This document shows positions 14,301-22,524 of a DNA stretch of 22,524 nucleotides, in pieces. Numbering within the stretch: position 1 is the first letter of the stretch; the number at the start of each line of letters is the position of its first letter. The position numbers and the translations under genes were made by a program. Below the pieces are notes generated by a model. It was not told where the DNA came from, did no database searches, and was given only the letters and a program-made list of their open reading frames with translations. Origin of the DNA: a virus; the IMG/VR virus record IMGVR_UViG_3300010354_000728, positions 1 to 22,524 of that record. One strand, written 5' to 3'.

Positions 14301-17300
14301 AAGAATCTTCTTACCACTGATGAAGGCTGTACCAACAACGTCAAGGTTTGCTCTTGGAGTTGTTGAAGCATCAACGAATGCTGTCTGATAAGCACTGTGA
14401 GCAGAACGAGCGACAGTGTTAATGCCAAGTTTATAATCACCAATTGTTTCTGTTTCTGTTCTAATCGCTTCGGATCCGAGAACACCAAACTCTTTGAATG
14501 CTGCTTTCGATTTCTCGATTACAATATTTGGTTGTGCTACCGCATCAACTGGGTATCCATTATTTGGAAGAGGAATAGCAGTGTAAAGAGGAAGGTTATT
14601 ATTGACAATAATATTAACAAAATTATTGGTAGGAACAAATGGCGTACCAACAGAACTATAAACAGGCCACACGCCATTAAGCGGAGCAAGAGCACCAGTA
14701 GCACCAGTAATACGAATTTGTGAAGAAGAAGAAATTTGTAATGATGTATTTGTAATACCAACATTCCACGTTAATCTAACAATAGTACCAGAAGCAGCAC
14801 CCTGTATACCAATTACTTGAGCATTAAATCCACCACCAGAACGATTCTCAATACGAATGTAATCATTAGCATAGATCCATCCAAGAGATCCAGTGAATAA
14901 AGTTTGATTGCCCTTTAATTGAATCAAACCTGATGCTAGAGGGAATTTGGTGCCAAAATCAGTATTTTGTAACTGAGAAGGACCATTGGTAGTTAATCCA
15001 AATGTATTAGCAAGATCAGGCGTTCTATTGGATAGAGCCGTCATAATTTGATAATCTTGTAATCCTCTTGGATTTAAATCAACAACTGTTGTTTGTAGTC
15101 TTCCTTGATGTAGAATAATATCACCCGTTTTCTGCTGTGCGATATTTACTTCAAGATATGGGTCATAACCAACGACAACTCCCTCCCCTGTTACAATCTT
15201 AAGTGATGGGAAGTTTTCTACAGATCCAAACGCTGTAGTGTTATTGATTACGATAGGAGCATTGAAGAAACTTTCTGCTTTTCCTTCGGATCCATTAACT
15301 GTAATAATCTCATTAAATGTTACAGCGGTATCAAATGTTGTTACTAGTCCGCCAATTACATCAGCTTCATCTGTAGACTCTACAAGCTTAGCAGACTCTA
15401 GGAATGTTTCTTCGCCAGTGATAGCGTTGATCTTTCTGTTGCCGATGTAAAGATCGCCATTAGAGTTTAGACCAGTGTAGAAGACGATACCAGCGTCTTG
15501 TTTCTTCGCTTGAGCGTAGAAGTCCTGAACATCAGTAAGAATGATTTCCTGTCTTGCTGGGAAACCAGTTGAGTAGTTACCAGGACCGAAACCAAGATAT
15601 TCAAACGTGTGGTTACCAGAACGAGCGATAGATGGTCTACGAAGTTCTACATAAAGTTTTCCTTCTGTTGGATACTGAGAAGTTCCATTGATAGGAATTC
15701 TTCTTCCTTCCGAACCAGCAGAAGCTGTACCAGACTGTGCCTGGATGGTAGATGTACCATTAAATGTGTACCCACCAGTTCCTGGATCTTGAACAAAATC
15801 AAGAACCATCTCTTTGGTCAAGCTATTCTTAGCATCGTTTACAGTTACCAGACCATGAATGTAGTTGTCTGCGGTAGATACTGTTGGAGGTGGATCGGAA
15901 AGCGTAGTAGTAGTTAAATCTACGCCCTTATACCATTCTGGATCGTTCTTATAGAACTCTGGATACAACTTAGAAATTGGTTGTGAGAACTTAAAGTTTC
16001 TGAAGTTTTCGCCAACACCCGAACCAGTTGGATATGGAGAAATATTACCTCTCACGCAAGTTAAGTAGTATACACCATCTTGCTGACCAGGGATTCTTCT
16101 ACGAATAGTATTAACATCAAAGATGTAGAAAGTATTTTCCATGTCAGGAACATCTTCTACACTAGCGATGGTGTAAGAAACGCCATTGTCATCGTTTACT
16201 CTATCACCAGGAGTTAATGTGTAGACGTTTGCGCCTTCCACGACATATGGATACTTAGTAATATCTGATCTTCCATCATTTGGTTCACTTATGAGAGTAG
16301 CGGTTACAGAACCTTGTGTAAAGACAGTAGGAGTTGTGCTACTGTAATCAATGTTGGAATTGCCAGTTAAATCTTTAAGGATCATGTAGTAGTTATTTTC
16401 ATAAGCAAAATAACCATGTACATAACCACTACCAGAACAATTACCAGACCAAGAAATTAAATTAGTGCTGTTTGAATTAGGAATACTTGAAACAAAGACT
16501 CCATTACCACCTTCTGGAGAAGTAATTTTTACTGTGGTAAAGAGTTTTGTTTTGTATGCTTCAGCATCAATTCCGACATCAAAAACTGTTAATTGTAAAT
16601 AATTTTTGTTATTTAACGAAACCTTTCTAGCTGACTGAATAGTAAATGCTACCTTTGAAGTAGTCTCAAGTCTCTTTGGATTACCAAACGCAGAAGGATC
16701 GTATGTAGATACAAAGTTTGGATTTAGTACAAGTTGCTCGGCAGTTGTAAGTCCTAGTCTTTCCCCTGTCACTGGCGCAAGTAGAGTTGCTGTATCAGCA
16801 CCAGTTGATGTTGGCTTGAGAAGAATTTTTTGTGGTAACAATCTTCTCTTTTCGTCTGTACGAATTTTAAATACAAATCCTCTAATTGGATCACGAACTG
16901 TCTTAAGATTCTTAGGAATGACATAACGTAGACGATATACTCTATCTTCTTTAGTTCTGTTATCCTCAATTCTTTCAAAATATGAATCAGTAGTTCTCAG
17001 TCTACCAGCATAATCAGACAACTTTATTCTAGGAATGATCGTGTTGCCAGCAGATAGAGTTTCTAGATACCAGCATCCATCAGTAGCAGCTGTACCAATT
17101 TTAGGATCATATCTTAGAGGAGATCTACGCTTGTTACAGAAAGTATAGAATACTGCTGTGCTTCCTGGTTGGAAAGAAATAGGAGCGATGTTATCACGAG
17201 CATTCGCAAAGGTTTCGTGAATAGTAAATCTTCTAGCGTTTACATAACGTACATAGTAAAGGTTTTTACCAGAAATAGTTGTTCCACCGAACTGAGACGA

Positions 17301-20300
17301 TAAAGTTGGTAAAGAAGATCCAGTGATATCAGAACCAACACGGAAGAATACTAATTGTGGTTCTACGTTTGTTGATGGTTTATCAAAAGCATGTGGTCTA
17401 TCAGTTTCAAGAATTGTACTGGAACCAGCAGCGATTTTAGTTTGATATTGATGTAAATCGTAGTTAACATCAAGAACATACTGATATACATCAATTTCTA
17501 CGTTGGCATCAATACCATCTGTTTCAGATGAGTAGATATAGATACCAGCAGCAGCATTTTCTTCGCTGGTTGCTAGTAATAAATTTTGTTGATTAGATCC
17601 ATTAAATGAACCAATTGTGGAATAATTAAATGGATCAGTGATTCTACCAGGAGCAATAGCATAGTATACGGTATTGGTATCAAATCCTTTTGGCAGACGA
17701 ATTAATCGTTTGTCTACATTAACTCCAGACTTTGCTCTTGGAACAAGTCTAACGGGAGTTCCTGTCTCTAACTGGTGTGGGTTGGATGTTGGCAATCCAG
17801 TGCTATCGGACTCAGTTAAAGTAAATAAAGTTGCTCTCTGTGCTAAAGCACCTGTGTTAATAGAAGAAGCAACTCTAGGAACAGTTCCAACACCACTATT
17901 AATGATAGTAGATAGAATTTGATAGAAATTAACAATCGTGCTTGCTGTAGAAGCGCATTCTCCACCAGGAGCGCCAGTAGCAATATCACCTGGAGTTAAG
18001 TAGTTGTAATCTTGAATTACACTAGAGTCAGTGGATGGTGTTAGTGTATTTGTCCAAACTCCCTGCGTAAATTCAACATAAAGATTAACATTTGTCGCAG
18101 TAGCAGTAGCATTTACTGTAGAACCAAAATTTAACTTACTACCCTGTGTTCCAAGTTGAATTTGATTTGATGCCAATCCATTAACACCATCACCAATTTT
18201 TTTGATATATGCGGTTGATGGAATTGTCGTTGTATATGCTATTGTGCTGCTAGAAGAAGTTGGAATAGCATTAACGCTACGAACTCTCATGCCAACAACA
18301 AGACCAACTGTACTGTTGACGGTAACAATTGATGATCCAGATGTTGTGCTTGCGTTTGGAAGATAAGTATTGTGATTTCTCATTGAAGAAATCGCCAAAT
18401 CTCTCACATAACGATAAGCGTCTAGGGTCTCTAATTTTTCATTTTCAATATAATCTAAATTGTTGCCAGTATAGTATGATTCTGCGGCATTAATTGTATT
18501 GATGTTTCCACCCAATCTTAGGTCAGAAGTAATAGCTTCTACAATGTACCCAATATCACGCTTACACTTACTCGATTCGCTAACTTGTGACCAAGGACCA
18601 GGATTTCTGACTGGTAAATTGTTAAGATTGCCAGCAAGTAGAGTGCTAGTGATGATGTTTGTTAAAGTATCAATTGTCTGTCTTACGTTGGCGCAATCCC
18701 AATCGCCATTATCTACTGCTGGAAGACCAGAAATACTACCAGCATTGACAACACTGGTGACAATTGAGAACAGAGAATCTACTGCTGATTGTACATCAGT
18801 ACAAGTAGCACCGTTGCCAGAAGCTGTATAAGTAATATTTCCACCAGAACCACCAGCAGTTGCTGGACCTACAGATAAAGCAAGATTCTTTGTATAAAGT
18901 TGATTTGTTAAAGCTCTCTTACACCAATCTCTTGCTTTGTTAAAAGCAACAACAGATTCCGCCGATTCACCAACTAATCCATTGGAAATTGGTGTACCTG
19001 CCTGCGTGAAATACTCTCTAACAGCGCCAACAGTGAACTCGTTTCCACCCCAGAAGAGATCTTGTGCGATAGAGTCAACGATATAACCGATATCACGCTT
19101 ACATTTAGTTTCTCCAGCTGGAATAACAGTAGAAACTTGTTCAGCAACAAGATTTGTAATGTTTCCTGCGCTTAAATTGGAAGTAACAATAAAAGTAAGA
19201 CTGTCAATTGCTAATCTTACGTCAGCACACGAATTAGGACTTGTGTTTGGAATGTTACCACCAGTTCCGCTATAGTTTGCTGGTCCAGAAGTAACAGTAG
19301 TATCTTTGATTGTTAATTGATTGGTCAACGCAGACTTCATTAAGTTACGAGCCGCGATGAAAGCAGCATTTGATTGATCAATTTCTCCTGCTAATCCATT
19401 TGGAAGCAGTGTGGTAGCATTAGTAAAATATTGTTGAAGGAATTTACGTGTATATACGTTGCCAGCACCCTGAGAAATATCTAGAGAAACAGCATCAATA
19501 AAGAATTCAATATCACGCTTACACTTAACTGGATCTGGATTTGTGAAACTAGGATACTGAATCGCAATTTCTGCGTATGCTCCATCAATAATTTCTTGTT
19601 TATTTTGCTGAATTAGACGATAAGCATCTTTGTAACGAGAGATTGATGTTGTTTGAGGATCTCCAGGATAATAGAAATCGGGGAACTGAACAGCAATTTC
19701 AGCAGCTGCTTTATCAATAATTTCTTGACGGTTAGCAGTAATTAGTTTGCTGCCATCTTTAAATCTGCCAACATTTGCGTCATCATTTACTGGGTCAATC
19801 GTAATTGTGGAGACGTAAATAGCACCAGTGGCATTTGTTACGCCAGGAGCTGTTGGTACAGTATATCTAAACTGAGTACTTGTCAATCCAGCAGAAAGAA
19901 CTTGAAACTTTCCATTAAATGCTGTTTGTGTAGCACCACCAACAGTTACAGATTGATTTGGTTGTAGATTATGTGGTGTAAGAGTTGTTACGGTAATTGT
20001 AGTACCAGAAGCAGCAAGTGTTGGAGAATTGAGAAGCGATGTATTTGTCAATAAGTTTGAAATCGCTTTCTTGGACCAATCTTTTGCTCTGTTAAACGCA
20101 AAAATAGACTGTGTTTCTTCACCAGCAAGACCATTTGTAATTGGTGTACCTGTTGATGTGAAGTATGCCTTTGTGGCATCAATCATGTTTGAGTTACCAC
20201 CAGTGTATAAGTCATTAGCAATAGCATCTACAATAAAACCAATATCACGCTTACACTTTTCGTTCGCATTAGCTCCACCAGGAACAGTAAACGCTGGGAA

Positions 20301-22524
20301 AGCGGTTTGCATTTGTGAAAACGCATAATCAATGATTTCTTGGCGATTTGCCTTGATTAGATTACTTGCGTCTCTGTAACGACCAGTTTCTGCTGTAATA
20401 TTTGGATTTACATAAGGAATATTTTGAAGATTTGGATATTTCTCTAAAATGTATCCAAATGCTTCAGACTGAATAAATGTTTTATTAGCATCAATTAAAT
20501 TAGCGGCGTCTTGTCTAAGATTATATTCAACCGTAAAACCAACACCAGTAGGATTTAAAGTAGATAGAGATGCTGTCCACTTCTTAAATCCAGAGTGAAT
20601 CAAATCTGCTGACTTAGCACCAGACGCATCTAATTTTACAAAGATTTTTTCGTTTCTCTTAGCACCAAGTCTGTAACCATCAATGGATGCTGCTGGACGA
20701 TCTTCAGGATTGCGAGCATCTTCCGCACCCAAATAAAGTCTCGTTGAGTTTGGATTGAGCGACGTTCCTCTTACAAGAGGTACATCAAATGTATAATATT
20801 GCTTTCTAATTGTCTTTAATGTAGACAGTGATTTTGGTGGGATAATATCCGTAACATATCCACCTTTATCTTGGTTGAAAGCAAATCCTTTGTAACCAAT
20901 AGCATGGAGTGAGGTATTACCAAAGTTCGAGTTTGAGTTGGTGATAGACATATCACCACCAGATTCCATCAAGAAGTGGTCCGCAAAACCTACAGCAAAG
21001 ATCGAAACACACTGAATGAAGGAGTCATCAGATGCCTTAACGTGGAAGTTTCTCCAATCATCTTTCCAGTATGCGTCACCTTTGATGTGGTAAGGAGTTG
21101 TAGCGAACGCATCAGTGAGTGGTGCCTGATTCCATGTGTTGCTGAATTCATCGTAACGAATGAACGCACGATCGTCTTTCTGTAGCGAAACACCAGTGTA
21201 CTGAGCAATAACCATGGATTTGAATCCAGTGGCTTTCTTACCATCCGCCCAGATACCACAAATACCCCAAGTAGAACGAATCGAAACGTTGAAGACGTAT
21301 GGAGATGCCGATTCTACGCTATCTACCTCCGCCTGTACGGTGGCATTGGTGTCAAGAGCAGGAGATGAAGCGGCAGTATAAGTTGTGCCACTAACAAGAC
21401 CCAATCCAGTGGCGGTTGCTGGAACTCTGTAAGTAAATACTTTTGGATCTGTCGGACTAATTGAAGCGACTTGAAATACACCGTTTAATGTGTCGTTTAG
21501 TCCGTTATTTGTAATAGCAACGTACTGACCAGGGAAAAATCCATGGTTAATTTTTGTGCGTACAGTTAAAGTAGCAATACCAGCAGGAGAAGAATCATCA
21601 ATTCTTACTTCATCAAGACGAACCGCGTCTTGTAGAGGTCCAACGATTCTGTTTTCTTGTACTCTAAAGTCAAATTCTCTGTTGCGAATAACCATCAATG
21701 CCCATTTACTTGGGTTTGTGGTTGGTCTTGCGTTAGTAGAAGATGAAGAAGCTTGATATGCTTGACCATTATATAGTACTTTATCCCCAGCAGTATAGGT
21801 AGTGGTTGGTGACCAATACTCAGTTACAGGAAGAGTTTGACCTTCTACATATACGTCATCAATAGGTGGTTGGAAATCACTGAAAACATGCGAGATTTTT
21901 CTGTACAACAGACCTAAATCTTGTCTATCAGCGAAGACAAAGTTTGTAATTTTGTGGTGAGAGAATTCTGGAACAAGTTTTGTTACCGTATCATTTGGTT
22001 GTGTGTATACTTTACCAATACCAGCAACAGAATCATACAGAGGAGAATTAGAAGAAAGATCTCCATCCTGAATAGTGAACTGCCAGAAATAGCAACCACC
22101 AGTTACGTTGAATAGCGCACAACGAGGAACATCTTTGTCAGCAGGATCAGGAACATACAAAGGGCGTAGTTGAGTTCTACGCAGATCCATACCTACGAGA
22201 GATGTACCTCTAGGAATAGTGGCACCACCGTCGCGTCCATTAAATTTGTAGAGAATATTATTTGGATCGCTTAGATTAAAACTCACATTACTGTTTGTTT
22301 CCCACTCTCCTAATGCTTGATTATACTGAAAAACAGGAAGATCTGCTACGTTTTCTATACCTGGGCGGTTGTCAATGTGGTGTACACCAGGAGACAACAT
22401 GATTGTGAATTGATCAAAACGATCATTATCAATGCCTGGGGAATACGAGAATCTTGCTACCTCAAGGAAAGCTCTCTGGATGCTTACAAATGGTCTTGTT
22501 GGTGAATTTCCTCTGTTGTCTAAC
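11349..22524 (-). CDS. giant virion structural / tail-fibre protein, 5' end outside the window (at least 3724 aa)
   Basis: The frame is open from the right edge to TAA at 11349. The ATG at 22400 is probably internal, because 41 upstream codons in frame (SPTRPFVSIQRAFLEVARFS and so on) read as a natural beta-helix start of pectate-lyase type with no stop. Visible order: beta-helix-like part (22523 to about 20850) interrupted by a chitin-binding-like module (21825-21700) and an HGL/HNL module (21600-21360); helical repeats with CKRDI motifs (20523-18370) with a second HNL module; a conserved-looking central region (about 17850-15400) rich in Arg, Lys and Tyr; then a fibre-like part made of short beta repeats such as VGTAFISGKK and GRITGDFRFQSDIEVNGG, a third HGL module near 13460-13235, a VVRGVDGTAAVSHPDG motif near 12700-12650 and a Trp-rich end (GWWLVEV). 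Likely a structural or fibre component of the tail. No enzyme motif is seen. Confidence 0.85.
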   Translation of the reverse strand, partial: LDNRGNSPTRPFVSIQRAFLEVARFSYSPGIDNDRFDQFTIMLSPGVHHIDNRPGIENVADLPVFQYNQALGEWETNSNVSFNLSDPNNILYKFNGRDGGATIPRGTSLVGMDLRRTQLRPLYVPDPADKDVPRCALFNVTGGCYFWQFTIQDGDLSSNSPLYDSVAGIGKVYTQPNDTVTKLVPEFSHHKITNFVFADRQDLGLLYRKISHVFSDFQPPIDDVYVEGQTLPVTEYWSPTTTYTAGDKVLYNGQAYQASSSSTNARPTTNPSKWALMVIRNREFDFRVQENRIVGPLQDAVRLDEVRIDDSSPAGIATLTVRTKINHGFFPGQYVAITNNGLNDTLNGVFQVASISPTDPKVFTYRVPATATGLGLVSGTTYTAASSPALDTNATVQAEVDSVESASPYVFNVSIRSTWGICGIWADGKKATGFKSMVIAQYTGVSLQKDDRAFIRYDEFSNTWNQAPLTDAFATTPYHIKGDAYWKDDWRNFHVKASDDSFIQCVSIFAVGFADHFLMESGGDMSITNSNSNFGNTSLHAIGYKGFAFNQDKGGYVTDIIPPKSLSTLKTIRKQYYTFDVPLVRGTSLNPNSTRLYLGAEDARNPEDRPAASIDGYRLGAKRNEKIFVKLDASGAKSADLIHSGFKKWTASLSTLNPTGVGFTVEYNLRQDAANLIDANKTFIQSEAFGYILEKYPNLQNIPYVNPNITAETGRYRDASNLIKANRQEIIDYAFSQMQTAFPAFTVPGGANANEKCKRDIGFIVDAIANDLYTGGNSNMIDATKAYFTSTGTPITNGLAGEETQSIFAFNRAKDWSKKAISNLLTNTSLLNSPTLAASGTTITVTTLTPHNLQPNQSVTVGGATQTAFNGKFQVLSAGLTSTQFRYTVPTAPGVTNATGAIYVSTITIDPVNDDANVGRFKDGSKLITANRQEIIDKAAAEIAVQFPDFYYPGDPQTTSISRYKDAYRLIQQNKQEIIDGAYAEIAIQYPSFTNPDPVKCKRDIEFFIDAVSLDISQGAGNVYTRKFLQQYFTNATTLLPNGLAGEIDQSNAAFIAARNLMKSALTNQLTIKDTTVTSGPANYSGTGGNIPNTSPNSCADVRLAIDSLTFIVTSNLSAGNITNLVAEQVSTVIPAGETKCKRDIGYIVDSIAQDLFWGGNEFTVGAVREYFTQAGTPISNGLVGESAESVVAFNKARDWCKRALTNQLYTKNLALSVGPATAGGSGGNITYTASGNGATCTDVQSAVDSLFSIVTSVVNAGSISGLPAVDNGDWDCANVRQTIDTLTNIITSTLLAGNLNNLPVRNPGPWSQVSESSKCKRDIGYIVEAITSDLRLGGNINTINAAESYYTGNNLDYIENEKLETLDAYRYVRDLAISSMRNHNTYLPNASTTSGSSIVTVNSTVGLVVGMRVRSVNAIPTSSSSTIAYTTTIPSTAYIKKIGDGVNGLASNQIQLGTQGSKLNFGSTVNATATATNVNLYVEFTQGVWTNTLTPSTDSSVIQDYNYLTPGDIATGAPGGECASTASTIVNFYQILSTIINSGVGTVPRVASSINTGALAQRATLFTLTESDSTGLPTSNPHQLETGTPVRLVPRAKSGVNVDKRLIRLPKGFDTNTVYYAIAPGRITDPFNYSTIGSFNGSNQQNLLLATSEENAAAGIYIYSSETDGIDANVEIDVYQYVLDVNYDLHQYQTKIAAGSSTILETDRPHAFDKPSTNVEPQLVFFRVGSDITGSSLPTLSSQFGGTTISGKNLYYVRYVNARRFTIHETFANARDNIAPISFQPGSTAVFYTFCNKRRSPLRYDPKIGTAATDGCWYLETLSAGNTIIPRIKLSDYAGRLRTTDSYFERIEDNRTKEDRVYRLRYVIPKNLKTVRDPIRGFVFKIRTDEKRRLLPQKILLKPTSTGADTATLLAPVTGERLGLTTAEQLVLNPNFVSTYDPSAFGNPKRLETTSKVAFTIQSARKVSLNNKNYLQLTVFDVGIDAEAYKTKLFTTVKITSPEGGNGVFVSSIPNSNSTNLISWSGNCSGSGYVHGYFAYENNYYMILKDLTGNSNIDYSSTTPTVFTQGSVTATLISEPNDGRSDITKYPYVVEGANVYTLTPGDRVNDDNGVSYTIASVEDVPDMENTFYIFDVNTIRRRIPGQQDGVYYLTCVRGNISPYPTGSGVGENFRNFKFSQPISKLYPEFYKNDPEWYKGVDLTTTTLSDPPPTVSTADNYIHGLVTVNDAKNSLTKEMVLDFVQDPGTGGYTFNGTSTIQAQSGTASAGSEGRRIPINGTSQYPTEGKLYVELRRPSIARSGNHTFEYLGFGPGNYSTGFPARQEIILTDVQDFYAQAKKQDAGIVFYTGLNSNGDLYIGNRKINAITGEETFLESAKLVESTDEADVIGGLVTTFDTAVTFNEIITVNGSEGKAESFFNAPIVINNTTAFGSVENFPSLKIVTGEGVVVGYDPYLEVNIAQQKTGDIILHQGRLQTTVVDLNPRGLQDYQIMTALSNRTPDLANTFGLTTNGPSQLQNTDFGTKFPLASGLIQLKGNQTLFTGSLGWIYANDYIRIENRSGGGFNAQVIGIQGAASGTIVRLTWNVGITNTSLQISSSSQIRITGATGALAPLNGVWPVYSSVGTPFVPTNNFVNIIVNNNLPLYTAIPLPNNGYPVDAVAQPNIVIEKSKAAFKEFGVLGSEAIRTETETIGDYKLGINTVARSAHSAYQTAFVDASTTPRANLDVVGTAFISGKKILSYLTETGTTKTQTNRDDAVVVGGDSANPLTSAATLRIATTNGGRVGINVNNADLDRTLVVSGNGRITGDFRFQSDIEVNGGDITTTNAVFNIANEANALTFSAGANATTANLFNAATASQTVNIGSSVAAAGTFNVHNNSYNSIVNIGTVPQVTNPGTPGVLPTSLITFGGAINNPSQSIFRVKNYQTVLDGTLEIKGDQLSATTTTQEFTLFPSNLTSVKIAPTAGNVEIGGSAGTTLLRNGLKVNNKAIFESDIEQNGGFRNSSVGVSRNTLGTIKISQVSRTGTTATITTTAAHGLSTGQTARIVCSNSSFTTIGVVSLTVVDAITFTYTTVSSGNIATQSATGTVIRLGFGKFHSPGQLAGFNGAVTSNLNVDYYESISNIASSQSITGLLSITSPTVSTKLIISANTLVAGNAVVFTNVGNLSGVTTTTTYFVVEADSNGITISTTSGGSAIVVGYQLGSTSPGSATIRLKDTLVDTGGASEISSTLTTLPINNPTGINQIGIYFLINTEIVRTVNLPSSVAPYTVEVVRGVDGTAAVSHPDGSKIVRLIKTENASYIFPSTVTDVETSINLAEFSGVFKPTDILRIDKNTSTEEFVTITAINPNEAQTFSINNGASGSSKLTTFNVVTTSGDTTILGDVTIGFDNGGTSSTSSLSGVDIITGGGNLKVHNSIELSGNTSTSLPAKQYFVITNGSSPRLYVESATGNTRLYNGANLQIFKDAFFSSGVFDKNRQDIASDIAFEVLGVSGNTRIAGSLTTGDDVTIKNGLSGTNTITLDAQLGTTVIGRSLSSAATGATLTLNATYSTTAPSITPVFSVENLGINNDKPFRIRLDGSIQAFGRENFYTKNGGKRTIFVDSQSGNLNASGQRLQPNTQYLVRPTNELILYLPLASDCVTGDIVRFVDIQGSLNYNVPLKIRCETGVNLQKSQGGTGGWAGGELIVNTPNAGFGLIYVGEVDSSGTTSIASDNRGWWLVEV
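13235..13460 (-). other. HGL-type module in the fibre-like part of the giant protein
   Basis: The segment starts VSRTGTTATITTTAAHGLST, followed by GQ, a short variable loop, FTYTTV and a closing GTVIRL strand. It matches the layout of the modules at 21600-21360, 20025-19812 and 7296-7078, but with much lower identity. Confidence 0.55.
18370..20523 (-). repeat. array of helical repeats (CKRDI type) in the giant protein
   Basis: Three repeat types alternate. Type A (R-x-D-A-x-x-L-I-x-x-N-x-x-x-I) occurs near 20523-20405, 20393-20290, 19770-19660 and 19643-19530. Type B begins with CKRDI followed by (G/E)-(Y/F)-(I/F)-(V/I)-(D/E)-A-(I/V) and, about 30-40 residues later, NGLAGE; its starts are at 20255, 19523, 19103 and 18566. 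Type C (C-A-D-V-R-x-x-I-D-x-L-x-x-I-V-T-S) follows B near 19245-19150, 18805-18722 and 18695-18610. The DNA under CKRDI is nearly invariant: ATATCACGCTTACA on the plus strand at all four sites. The repeats look helical, in contrast with the beta-rich rest. Confidence 0.8.
19812..20025 (-). other. HNL module replacing a type C repeat
   Basis: It reads LAASGTTITVTTLTPHNLQP, then QSVTVGG, FNGKFQVLSAGLTSTQFRYTV and a GAIYVSTITI end. It follows the first CKRDI repeat at the place where the second and third are followed by a type C repeat. The string VLSAGLTSTQFRYTV is identical to the module in the 1845-aa adhesin, 12 kb away. Confidence 0.75.
21360..21600 (-). other. HGF/HNL-type module near the N-terminal part of the giant protein
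   Basis: The residues ATLTVRTKINHGFFPGQYVA, then LNGVFQVASI and FTYRVPATATG, follow the same strand pattern as the other HNL modules. It splits the beta-helix-like region. Confidence 0.6.
21700..21825 (-). other. chitin-binding-like (CBM5/12 type) module
   Basis: About 42 residues, EYWSPTTTYTAGDKVLYNGQ followed by AYQASSSSTNARPTTNPSKWALM. The spacing of W, Y-x-x-GD-x-V-x-Y-x-G-x-x-Y-x-A, a Pro and a final W is the signature of carbohydrate-binding module families 5 and 12. It lies at about residues 233-275 of the visible part of the giant protein, inserted in beta-helix-like sequence. Confidence 0.62.

Noticed and set aside
18370-20523. Regularly spaced identical 14-base words suggesting a CRISPR array or iterons
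   Set aside because: Spacing is irregular (420 to over 700 bases) and the words fall in frame on a conserved CKRDI protein motif, so they are coding repeats.
1-22524. tRNA genes, integrase, transposase or attachment sites
   Set aside because: I saw no cloverleaf, no recombinase motif and no terminal repeats; the coding density leaves almost no room for them.

Overview
The window reads as a piece of a strictly lytic, T4-like marine myovirus, most likely a cyanophage or a close relative. The reasons are gene density close to 100 percent, every recognisable gene on the minus strand, short overlapping reading frames, an AT-leaning base composition, and a run of very large virion proteins. These carry parts familiar from marine T4-like phages: short-tail-fibre 'tail collar' domains with His-x-His motifs, Ig-like domains, a cupredoxin-like domain, a glycine-rich tip domain, and the CKRDI-type repeats. 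The host assignment is inference. No host gene, tRNA, integrase, transposase or CRISPR array is visible, and no stretch longer than about 30 bases (outside promoter spacers) lacks a gene.

Transcription runs right to left. From the right edge, a giant virion structural gene fills 22524 to 11349. It is open at the right edge, so its true start lies outside; at least 3724 residues are inside. It runs from a beta-helix-like N-terminal part with an inserted chitin-binding-like module, through an array of Cys-containing helical repeats and a long central region, to a tail-fibre-like C-terminal third. Three consecutive genes follow, packed end to end (11347-10256, 10247-9327, 9321-3784). All three have a tail-collar/short-tail-fibre domain, two His-x-His motifs and the same kind of hydrophobic C-terminal ending. 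The last of them (1845 aa) carries an N-terminal stalk of about eight Ig-like domains, one cupredoxin-like domain, and a glycine-rich domain inserted just before its C-terminus. This block looks like the host-recognition part of the tail or baseplate.

Next comes a strikingly AT-rich three-gene operon (3764-1493). Its first gene contains a stretch resembling phage tail-fibre assembly chaperones; the other two are unrecognised and tightly coupled to it. A plausible reading is that the operon serves assembly or attachment of the adhesins encoded just upstream.

At about position 1490 the base composition changes abruptly to balanced, and a good sigma70-type promoter (1496-1467) drives a second set of small genes (1443 to 1). 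Seven are called: acidic or mixed small proteins of unknown function, one 41-residue highly basic protein in a short frame that is easily missed (1180-1055), one with an HTH-like segment (686-405), and one running off the left edge. They overlap or abut each other and have strong Shine-Dalgarno sequences in several cases, as expected of an early accessory gene cluster placed next to late structural genes.
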